DNA of 64,000 nucleotides from Setophaga petechia. Its lineage: Eukaryota; Chordata; Aves; Passeriformes; Parulidae. Under the pieces are notes generated by a model, which did no database searches, had not been told where the DNA came from, and saw only the letters and a list, made by a program, of their open reading frames with translations. This document shows, in pieces, positions 26,609-35,506 of this stretch. The position numbers were made by a program, and so were the translations under genes. How positions within the stretch are numbered: the stretch's first letter is position 1; each line of letters starts with the position of its first letter. Location of the stretch: positions 4,646,501 to 4,710,500 of the forward strand of contig JANCRA010000019.1 of NCBI GenBank assembly GCA_024362935.1. Direction: 5' to 3'.

Positions 26609-29600
26609 CCTCTTCTGTGTTTCTTGGACGCTACTAACACTGTTTCAAGCCTGTAATTCTAGTGGTTCAGTAGCAGTGAATATGGCCTCAGATTCCCATG
26701 TGGGAATGTAAACAGTATATCCTGACACAGAGTAACCACTTGCATTCACCTTATAGTTTGATGGGATGAAGAAGCTCTTACTGTCTTTCCTCAGCTCCAG
26801 GAAATGCTGCCAACTATGCCTTCATTGCCAGTGAGATGAGTTCACATTTGGAGAAAATTCTGCTGGGATGCTGGGGAATTTTACCTTGTGAAGGGCTCAG
26901 CTTGGCTACCATTCCTTTCTCATAAGGCAAATTGAAGTGCAGTGTCAGTATGTCATGCTTAGAGGATCAGCAATGGTGTCAGCTAGGATTGAGACTGGGC
27001 AGAATGGTCTCCCAAAGAAGTTGCATGTCCAGCTATTTTCTCTCCTGTTTTTTGGGGGGTTTTTTTGGCTCCTAAATGGTCACAGAAACAGAGATTGGCA
27101 TTGCCTGTTCTCCTCTTTTTTATGTTGCATATTTAAAGCAGAAGGCCCTCCCTGGTTGTGCGAATGGGACTGTGCTCTAGCCTTTGCTGTGCTAAAAGAC
27201 TTGGCTCTGTGTGTGTGGAGGCAGCTTTGCAGAAGACTCAGAGAAAGGCTTCCTGCCAGCAGCATCTGTGGAGATGGAAACTGCCACTGCATTAGATCCA
27301 TTAAGATCTAAAGAAATGCAATAACTGGACCCTAATTAGCCATCTACATCCAAATGTTAAACATGGTAGGTTTTCAAACGGATGCCTAGCAGAGTCATTT
27401 GTCTGCCAGCTTATTGGACACTGGATCTTACAGCAGGCACCAGTGACGTCACATTAAATTAACTAACCCTTGAATCAATGCCAGGGAACCTTGACAGGAG
27501 ACAGAACATGATTGTCCATTCTATTAAGATAATTAGAAATGTCCTGGAATGGCTTAGGGCTTTCCCTGGCTTTTTCCCAAAAAACTGCCAAGCAGCTTGG
27601 GTTTTAACACAAGCAAGAAAGAATTCTTCATAATTTTGGTTGTAAACATCTTATTTTGCAGTATAAAACAGTGTGCCTGTTGGCCATTTCATAACATGTC
27701 TTCAGGGCCAAAGAATGGAATTAAACATATTTAAACTCTGATTTCAGGTGAAATTAAGTGTGTGGGAGTCTAGAAAAAATGGCAGAGTCCCTGATCAGTC
27801 CTAATAGTGTTTGCACTTCTGAGGTCAACTGGTTAAATTTTGGGAGAAGAAAGAAACAACAAGCATAATGAACTGAGAATCTGACCCGACATCCTGGTGT
27901 GATAAGTCTGACACAGCCAGCCTTCCTCCTCTGCATGCTGGAGGGATTTGTGAGTGAATTAAGGCTTTAATGTTTCTTCAGGTGTTGCTGTCACAACCTC
28001 ACCACATAGATGTAAGTCTGCCACACCTTCAGGATGTACAGTTTTCTCTAAGAAAGCTGTACAAGTACACTTTGCTTCTTAATTTTGGAACAGTTCAGCT
28101 CTGTGATGTCCTGGGCCAGCTCTGTTGCTAGGTTAATGGGAAATTTTCCAGCTGCCGAATTATGAATATGTTCTTCTTATTCACAAGTTCCCTGATTCTT
28201 TTTGCACTTCATGCTTCTCCATTCTGAGCATCTGGCCTGGTGACAGAACAACTAGTAAAGAAATGAGGATGCCAGCATGTCTCAGTGCTGAGGAATATGA
28301 TGGGCATGATGGGCTACTACAGCCTCCTAGGATGCCTTTGCAGAGGTGACAGGTTGTGCTCAAACTGAGCCTGAGTCCATTCTTCCTGCAAGGACAGAGA
28401 GAGAGTAGGTACAGAAGTGAATGAGAAAAGACTCTGTGGGTGTATATCAAAAACGCAAAGTACCCTTTACAGCGATTTGAAAAAGTGGATGCTATTCAAT
28501 AAAATGTTTGTTTTAACCAAAATGAACAAGAGTATAAAAAATATGAAATTTGGCCCTGCATCTCAGTAATGGGTGTGAAATTGAATAACCAGCCAACTTT
28601 TCTCATCTCTACAGATCAATAAATTTTCAGGGACATAATAAAAAGGTATAATATAAACATAATATAAACATGTTTCAATCTTGCGTTATTCAGTTACATT
28701 TCAATCAATTACATATACTGTTTTGTAGGAATACAATTTATAATCCTTTTATTTGGTGATACTGGGAGCTTATATCTTCTTCTTCAGAATACTTGAGAAA
28801 CAAGAGTAACAAAAAGTCCAAGTATTCATAATCCTTCTGAGAAAGATGTAAAAGATGTAGCTTGATGGAAGAAGTTTGTGCAGCTTGTTTCATATGGATC
28901 CAAAGAAAAATGGCTTTAGTTAAGAGCTAAGAAAAAACTAAAGTGACAAATGCTAAAATGTCTTTTTGTGTGAGTGTAGTGCTGCATTGGACATGAATTG
29001 GACTGAATATAGAGAAATTTGTAACTTTTAGCCTTTGAAAACTGTCATTTCACAGTAAATGCACAAAGATGTACTAACAATTTAGAAATGTACAGTCTTT
29101 CTCAGTATTTTTGCCATGCAATTTGTATGTAAAAGTATGTGTTTTCCCTGCTTTTGCTGGCATTTCTGGCAATGTACATCATTCAGAGGTGTACTCCATG
29201 TGCTCTAGAGATCAGTAGTTACCCTTTGCTTTCAGTATTCTCTCATCCAATATCTTAAATGGCTAGGAAAAAGAAATCTTTTTCTCTTCATCAAAGGTGT
29301 TGGTTCAGTTGTTTTTTGCCAAATTTATATTCACATTTGCAGTAATGATTAAAAATAAAAAAAAAATGAAAGAAAGTGCCACAGCTCAGTAAACAATCAG
29401 CTCATTACTGGGAGTGGTCATTACTACAGAGCTGATGATTTGCAGTGGTGTCACACACTGCAGTGGTGAAGAAAAATTTTTCTTGTCCCTTCTGTGCTCA
29501 GGATCTCCCCAGCAGCTCTATGGCTCCATGTATCTTGCAGGCTACATACAATATGAATTTCCATTCCCCTGCCACCTCTCACTCTGCTATTTATATAATT

Positions 29601-30111
29601 CTTACACTGTCATCAATACCTCAACTCCTCTTGTTTTTGATAGATGAGTCCTGCATTCCTGCTGAGCTGTTTGGCTTGGAGGAATATTTGAAAGGTAAAA
29701 CAAATGAGTGAAAAAAGTAAGTGATGGCACTGCTCCTTGTAAGCAGCTAACAAACTAAACAGGTTTTGATAAGTAAATTTTGCATGGCAAAGTTTTTTTT
29801 ACTTCACGTAATGGAACTATGAAATTTCTTTAATGCAAGCCTCTTTAATAGACTGTTTTCAAAATTTGACAGAATAGGTATGCAAAACAATTTGTTGAGA
29901 TAAATAGTGATTAATTAGAGTTACTATCAGATCCATGAAGGAAATGGTTCTGAAAGTTCTCTAAAAATGTTAATACATTCATTACAAAATACTCAGGAAA
30001 GTTTGGTCTTCTCATGGAGAACTGGTACACACCTTAAAAAAAAGAGTGATTTATACTTTATGTAAAAAATGGGAATGAAATGTTAGCTGTGGATGGGTAA
30101 TAAGATTAATT
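26609..30111. other. Intergenic, no gene recognised
   Basis: Unremarkable apart from the CRE octamer at 27444. The longest open frame (26937-27311, 124 codons) shows no domain and is consistent with chance. Confidence 0.65.
27444..27451. promoter_or_regulatory. Full palindromic CRE motif (TGACGTCA)
   Basis: A perfect cAMP-response element octamer, with its CpG preserved, sits in otherwise CpG-poor intergenic DNA. Function is unproven; it is about 6 kb upstream of PPDPFL. Confidence 0.35.
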
Positions 30112-30255
30112 TTGAGATTGGCTCAGTTGGTTAGCGCAGGGTGTAAATAATGCCAAGGTGTGGGCTCGATCCCTGTATTGCCATTCACTTAAGAGCTGGA
30201 CTTGATGATCCCTCTAAGGTGCCTTTAGACTCAGACTATTCTATGATTCTGTGAT
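30112..30255 (+). mobile_element. tRNA-Ile-derived SINE with CR1-type tail (TguSINE1-like)
   Basis: The head (about 30115-30180) resembles a degraded tRNA-Ile. An A-box-like GGCTCAGTTGGTTAGCGC runs from 30119, an anticodon-arm-like aataatgccaaggt follows, and a B-box-like GGCTCGATCCC lies at 30163-30173. It is not a functional tRNA, since the acceptor stem does not pair. The head runs directly into a CR1-like 3' end: GGACTTGATGATC, then a ggt-cctttagactc stretch, then CTATGATTCTGTGA at 30241-30254. SINEs borrow such tails to be mobilised by CR1 reverse transcriptase. A tRNA-Ile/CR1 SINE is described from zebra finch. No target-site duplication was identified. Confidence 0.8.
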
Positions 30256-33147
30256 TTATGAAAAGGTGCAAAAGCTGATTTTCCAGAGACTTGTGGGGAG
30301 AGAATATTCAACCCTCATGTGCCAAAATGGTACCTTTCTGCATACGCATTCAGAAAGTTACTTTCACTCAAATTGTTCACATTTCTCTAAACATTGTCAG
30401 AGCAGCCATCTAATCATACACAGGACACGCACCTCAAACAACACTGTAGAATTTCTAATGCCACAGTACTCTTACAGAAGGTTAAGTGGTAAGGAAAAGT
30501 AAAAAAATATTATCATAAAAGTGCATGGAAGTAAATACCCAAAACAAGTCCCCAGAAAGCACCAGGCTTACAGATGTTCCAAGAAATGAAAGAGTAGTTA
30601 AGTTTATTAGAAAAACTTTTTTTGGTGAATAATTAACAGGTCAGCTTCAAAGTGTAACTCAATATAGACTGTTTGTTTGTTTTTCTTTTTGTGACAGTGA
30701 TGTTTTGCTTTTAATGTTCAATAAAGGGTAATATCAGGTAATCCTGGCACAATACGGTGGGAGATTGATCCATTTAATCAGCCATATTGATATAATTTTT
30801 AATTTCAAGTTACTTTCTGAGAAGTATCCATGTTTCATGGGATCACAAATAATTCAGTTATGCATACATAAATGTTATATTAACACTGTTGTTAAGGTCA
30901 TAGTATTAGTCATTCAAGGGGTTGTAAGTGTACATTTTGTAAATTTTTACAAAAAAATATTTTACAAACTATTTATTTCATAAGGCCCCTGGCTCTTTCC
31001 ACATAAAGCATGGATATGAACTGAGTTTGTTTTATTCAAGAGGCTATACCATGTATTTAATAGGACTACTTCCATATTCATGACAGAATTTGAGAAGTGA
31101 TGCAGCCAAGGCTTTCAGGGAGAAAATAATGGGTCAGTGGTTAAGGCAATTGAATACTGTCTTGAAAGCTAAATTGTAACCTTGCCCCTGAGTTTGTAAT
31201 TGATACTATGTGAGTTACTTAATAGTAGGTGGCCACTAACCAAGTTTTTCAGTGTCTGATTGAGAATCTGATTTATCAACATACTGAGTACTTAAATCTG
31301 GATCTGAAGTAAATGACAGCTATGACATGAAGCACTTATAAAAAAAAATAAAGTCCTAAGCAGCTCTTATATGAGATATGTAAGATTTTTGGTAAATTTT
31401 ATCTCGGCTCCTATGGATCTCAGAATTCCCTCTTGTTAGCTGAAGATAATAGCATGCCTTGGTTTTGGAGCAATACTTTAAAATAATTGTGCAAGTGTTT
31501 TAGAAACAGTCTGCCAGAATGACCATGCAAGAAAAAACACTGGGGAAACCTGCAGTTCTACTTTCAGAGGATGCTATATTCTTACTAAAAGGAAATACAA
31601 TAGATAGGACATAATGACAGATTAAGTAAGAAAAATAGTGGAAAATGTCTCATTAAATAAACCCTTTCTATTCCAGTGCATTAAAAAAGGCTCTAAACCA
31701 AAAGTGGTAAATGACCATGTATACTAAATGATAAAGCCAAATTATACACATGCAGCAGTGAAGCAATTGAAAATTTTACAGACCTGGTGTTCCCTAGCTC
31801 CTGAGTATTTTGGCATGGCTCTAAAATGGATGGATGTTTGTGAGGCTGGCAAGAGAGAAAATTATGTCTGTTTCCTTGTAAAATACAAAGCCTATACCAT
31901 GGGCATGTTAGAGCCTAAACAGCTTTTCTGATAATGTCCTTGACAAACCAATGAACATTACCAACACATTAAAACAAGATTTTAAAGCCGAAAGACAAAA
32001 CAGATACAATAAATGATAATGTTACTAGTTTTGTCTAGGACACTGCTATTACTACAAATGCCCACTCTCACAGCTCAAGAAGACCATTTCTTATGGCTCT
32101 TTGGGAAGATGCTTTTTCTCTTTCAGGAATGGATCTGACAATTCAACAGAGTGCTCAGTGTGAGGGCATTTATGGTGACAAAAACAAATGGGGTGTTGCA
32201 GAAATTTATTGCCTTTAAACAGAACAAGACTGAAAATGGCAATTGATTACTAAGGCAGGAAACGAGGTGACTGATACACTGAATTAATGGCTAATAGTAT
32301 TAACAAGTTAATACATTTAGATATCCATAAACAAGAAGCCGTAACAGTGAATACTACTACTCTTACAGTGTTTTTTTACATAACAGGATAAATGTATGGG
32401 GTACCTGGCGTTAGTGCTTGGTAGGAAGTCATCTGCAAGGAATATCCTGTGTCTATCTTGCAGATTTCTCAGTGATGAGCCTCCATTCTTTGCTCAGGAG
32501 AGACCACCATGTTGTCAAGACTCTGACAGCACATCATGAAAAATGGCCTATGAAAACACACTCTGCTTACCGCTACAAATGCTGTGTGGGTATTGTTTTA
32601 GAGGTGGTTTCCCTGCAGTGTGATTTATACTCTTATAAAAATACTAGGGGCTATTATGAGCTACGTCCTTATTTGGTATAGAATTCACTATTCAAGCAGA
32701 TGTGACAGCAACGTCATATCACACACTTCACGTCTGTGTTCTTACCCACAGCCCCTGCTAGGGAAAAAAAAAAGGACAAAAAGTTCTGTTGTGGAGCGGG
32801 AGCAAACAAAATAGCCGAAGCTGTTTGTTACTTTTTCTGTTGACAATTCTGAAAGGTGAGGTCACACAATGTTGGACTAGCTTTGCCATACAATACGATT
32901 ACAGCAATGAAAAGGAGCTGTGCATTTATCTTGGGAAAGTAAAAATAGTTTTGTATCTATCTTGGACTTCATTCTAATTTTACCAAGTCTACATGATCAC
33001 AGGTTTTAATCGTTACTGTGAGAGTGGAGATAATTCCTTTGGCTTCACTAAAGAAATCATAGTATATGCGATTCTGAACAAAAATCTTAATCCAAACTGG
33101 CACCTGTCTGCGCTTCCCATTCCCCATAGGGAAGAGAATACTCTTGC
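30256..33147. other. Upstream flank of PPDPFL, no gene recognised
   Basis: AT-rich sequence up to an abrupt change at the CpG island. No repeat or exon was recognised. Distal promoter elements are possible but not identifiable. Confidence 0.65.
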
Positions 33148-33318
33148 AGCGATGTGCTCGGGACTACAGGCAGGAGCGGGGACCGAGGGGCCGCCGCGGG
33201 GACTGTCCCGGGCCGCCCCCGGCGGCGCAGGGCGTCCGCAGGCTCCGTCCCCTCCCATCCCCTCGCTCCCGTCCCGCCTGTGCCACCGCCCCCGGGCGGG
33301 GGGAGCCGCCTGCCCGTC

Positions 33319-33328
33319 CCATAAAGGG
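33319..33328 (+). promoter_or_regulatory. TATA-like element upstream of PPDPFL exon 1
   Basis: The only AT-rich decamer inside the GC-rich core reads CCATAAAGGG. It lies about 190 bp upstream of the start codon and just downstream of the GC boxes. A start of transcription about 25-30 bp further on, near 33348-33355, would be typical. No transcript evidence is available here. Confidence 0.45.
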
Positions 33329-33507
33329 CGGCCGCGGCCCCAGCAGGGCTCGGTGCGGAGCGGGGCCTGGGTTCTGCCTTTGCACGGCCGCTGGCCCTCA
33401 CGCAGCTGAGCCGCAGCGACGGGGCAGCGCGTCCTTCCCCCGGCACAGAGCGTCCATCCATTCCTCCGCAGGCTCCCCCCGGAGAAAGCCGGATTCCCCG
33501 TCGAGTC

Positions 33508-33517
33508 GCTGCCATGG
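33508..33517 (+). promoter_or_regulatory. PPDPFL: Kozak context of the PPDPFL start codon
   Basis: The start lies in GCTGCCATGG, with a purine (G) at -3 and G at +4, nearly the full vertebrate consensus. No competing upstream ATG is seen between the TATA-like element and this codon, which supports the start choice. Confidence 0.8.
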
Positions 33518-33568
33518 CCTCCGTCCCGTCCGCCGGCTGCCTCCTGGCCAAGAACCAGTACTACAGGA
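33514..33568 (+). other. PPDPFL: PPDPFL coding exon 1
   Basis: This is the coding part of exon 1, encoding residues 1-18 and the first base of codon 19. The donor is GGA|gtgagt. Reading through the donor gives an unrelated frame that continues into the intron, so the homology to PPDPF-type N-termini ends exactly at this site. Confidence 0.87.
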
Positions 33569-35247
33569 GTGAGTGCTCGGCGGGGCGGGAGCTTGTCCCC
33601 AGACACAGCCCCCGCCCTTCTCTCCCCTCTTCCTTTCTCTCTGCCTGGGGAGCGCCTCTCGGGGGAGGGAGGCTGAGTTTCCCGAGCTTCTCCCGAGAAA
33701 GCGCCTGGGTTGCTGGCGGTCAGGAAAAGTGTCAGAAAGTGTTTCGGGTGATTTCTGGATGATCTGGAGGCAAAGAGTTGTCTTTGCCTAAATAGCTTTT
33801 AATTTCTTGGAGAGTTTTTCATATCACAGGACTTCAGTTTTAAGGACTATCTTCTTCTGGCCATTAATCTACCTTTTAAAAAAAACTACTCTATTTAGAA
33901 TTATTTATTAGGATTATCATATATGTAAATATATATATGCACATACGTACGTGTATGTAATTATAAAACATGACCTAGAAAAAGTGCTAGCTTAGCAAGT
34001 CATGGTTTCTATCTGTGCTTCCTATTTACTTTGCAAATTTAGACACAATACAAATCAATTCACATTTTTGTTTCTAAATTTGTGAAATAATTACTGCTTT
34101 GAGAGTACACATGGTGTGTTAGTATTCCTAGGTCCACGATGGACACTAATGGGAGTGTAGTATTTAGTTGTGTCACACAGGAAAGCATGGCAATTGGGTT
34201 GTTGTGGATATAAATGTTCAAGGATGTACTTGTTTGTCTTGATAGCAGTGTGGCCATGATGTTGGGCTTTGTCAGTGATTTCAGTGAAAGTTATGCAGAC
34301 AGATCTCAGTCTGCTTTTCAGGGAAGTATGAGTAGAGTGAGAGAGAAACTGATATCAAAGTTCTTATGAAAACTGTAGAAGAACAGTTATACTCTGTGAC
34401 TCAGTGAAATTGTTTCCTCTGAGGTAGCAGCATGTCTGAAAAGCTCCTGACATATAAAGAGTGCACTCTCTCAAAGCACTTTTTTTATTGTGTGTGTATC
34501 TCTGTTTTCCATGAACAGCAAGACTGAACTCGGAATCCAGCGTTTCTTCCAGCTCCTCCTGCTGTTTGGATGCTGTGAACATCACAGATCAGGACAAAGC
34601 ATTGAATGGTATTGTTCCCTTCTTTGAAACACTTTTGAGGTTTTCCTGTTATTCATCCAGTGTCTAATGTTGTGGGCTTTTCTCCTTTGGCAGGGTTACC
34701 AGAGTTAATTGATAAACATTGGTGGATAAAAAGCTTCTTCCACAGTGAACCCTCTCCACCAACTGTTGGCAGAAAAACACTCTCAGCAAGCAGGTGAGTC
34801 CTGTTTTTAAAACAGGAGGAAAAGTGGGGATAACTTACTTGCTCTACATTCCTTCTGGTAACAGTGTTAGTAAACAAGTCATAATCAGCTGAAACCATCT
34901 GGTAAGGTGCAATGCTGTTTTGATGATTTAAGTAGAATATACATCAAGTGTAATGGTATGCAACCTTTCTATGTTTTCATTTTAACAAATGAACTCATAT
35001 GCTACTTGACATTATGCAGGTGGCAGTGCCTATTACTGTTTCACACTTATGGTGATGTTTATTTAATCATCTACCTGTACAACTTGCACAGCCATTTATA
35101 CAGTTTGGCCATTTTACTTTATGTTAAAAAGCTGATATGAATGTATTAAAAAATACTTAGGCAGATAAATAAATATCTTTGAGGTAAATACAGTGAAAAT
35201 TATATTTATAACCTTTATAAATATATTTCTGCAGTACCAACAGTTGA
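33514..35247 (+). CDS. PPDPFL: PPDPF-like protein, 85 aa, four coding exons (spliced)
   Basis: Coding exons are 33514-33568, 34519-34608, 34694-34793 and 35235-35247, totalling 258 nt including a TGA stop at 35245-35247. Introns of 950, 85 and 441 bp all begin GT and end AG, and phases 1, 1 and 2 join cleanly. The product opens MASVPSAGCLLAKNQYYR (residues 1-18). A serine-rich linker with SSVSSSSSCC follows at about 25-34, then an acidic stretch, then the core HWWIKSFFHSEP at 57-68 and a basic/serine tail ending at residue 85. The YYR motif, Ser-rich linker and HWW-SFF core in this order are the PPDPF family layout. The opening MASVPS and the SFFHSEP match PPDPFL better than PPDPF as I remember them. 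There is no signal peptide or membrane segment. The zebrafish relative exdpf is linked to exocrine pancreas growth; PPDPFL's own biochemical role is not established. Splice sites are predicted from sequence only. Confidence 0.88.
34519..34608 (+). other. PPDPFL: PPDPFL coding exon 2 (serine-rich linker)
   Basis: The exon is preceded by a T-rich tract (roughly 34480-34510) and the acceptor aacag. It completes codon 19 (Thr), encodes residues 20-48 and gives the first base of codon 49. The RLNSESSVSSSSS segment parallels the RRLGSTSSNSS region of PPDPF as I recall it. The donor is ATG|gtattg, a weaker donor than that of exon 1. Using an acceptor 4 bp downstream would bring in an early TGA, which supports the chosen boundary. 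Confidence 0.85.
34694..34793 (+). other. PPDPFL: PPDPFL coding exon 3 (HWW-SFF core)
   Basis: The acceptor is tttggcag|GG after a pyrimidine-rich stretch. The exon completes Gly49 and encodes residues 50-81, including the tryptophan pair at 58-59 and the SFFHSEP stretch at 62-68. This is the most diagnostic part of the protein. The donor is AGCAG|gtgagt, a strong consensus. The intron separating it from exon 2 is only 85 bp. Confidence 0.87.
35235..35247 (+). other. PPDPFL: PPDPFL terminal exon, coding part (13 nt)
   Basis: The acceptor tttctgcag joins the phase-2 end of exon 3 to give Ser-Thr-Asn-Ser and then TGA. Only 13 nt are coding; the rest of the exon would be 3' UTR. The acceptor is good and the resulting 85-residue length is close to that of mammalian PPDPFL. 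With so little coding sequence, a different terminal exon cannot be fully excluded. Confidence 0.7.
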
Positions 35248-35500
35248 AAAGGAGAGCGTGATGGCTTTTCTGACTGAGATGCTACATACAGACTTGTTTT
35301 TCCAAGAGGCTTGGGATCTTCCTAATGTCTGGGTTCAGCTGCAAGAGGAAAACAAAACCTTTAGGAGAGTGGAAAAGTGTGTTTTCAAAATATTTTTTCA
35401 GTAGCTAAAATGATATTGCTTAATGTACATATCCATGGCCTACTGTGTTCTTTCCAGGTTTGCCATAATTTGTGATGTCTCTCTAATGAAAGTTTCCAGG

Positions 35501-35506
35501 AATAAA
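35501..35506 (+). terminator. Candidate poly(A) signal of PPDPFL
   Basis: This is the first canonical AATAAA downstream of the stop codon and would give a 3' UTR of roughly 275-300 nt. Further AATAAA motifs occur at about 36229 and 36683, so a longer 3' UTR is possible. Confidence 0.5.

Larger units (their letters stand above)
33148..33600. promoter_or_regulatory. PPDPFL: CpG island and promoter region of PPDPFL
   Basis: A sharp block of GC-rich, CpG-dense sequence stands out from AT-rich flanks. It spans the presumed transcription start, the 5' UTR, exon 1 and the start of intron 1. It holds GC-box-like elements (for example gggcggggggag near 33294-33305) and CCCTCCC/CCCATCCCC runs near 33249-33262. 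This is the only CpG island in the window and marks it as an unmethylated promoter by inference. Confidence 0.85.

Noticed and set aside
26437..26656. Two plus-strand frames with repeated FHFIS peptide
   Set aside because: Direct translation of the CATTT microsatellite.
30118..30180. A functional tRNA-Ile gene
   Set aside because: The acceptor stem does not pair, bases are missing in the anticodon arm, and it runs straight into a CR1 tail; it is a SINE head.
33013..33606. 197-codon minus-strand open frame across the CpG island, with further frames on both strands
   Set aside because: GC-rich DNA has few stop codons; the translations are low-complexity Pro/Arg/Gly/Ala and overlap the PPDPFL promoter and exon 1.
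33514..33762. Unspliced 82-codon reading of PPDPFL exon 1
   Set aside because: It runs through a strong gtgagt donor into intron 1, and family similarity stops at the donor.
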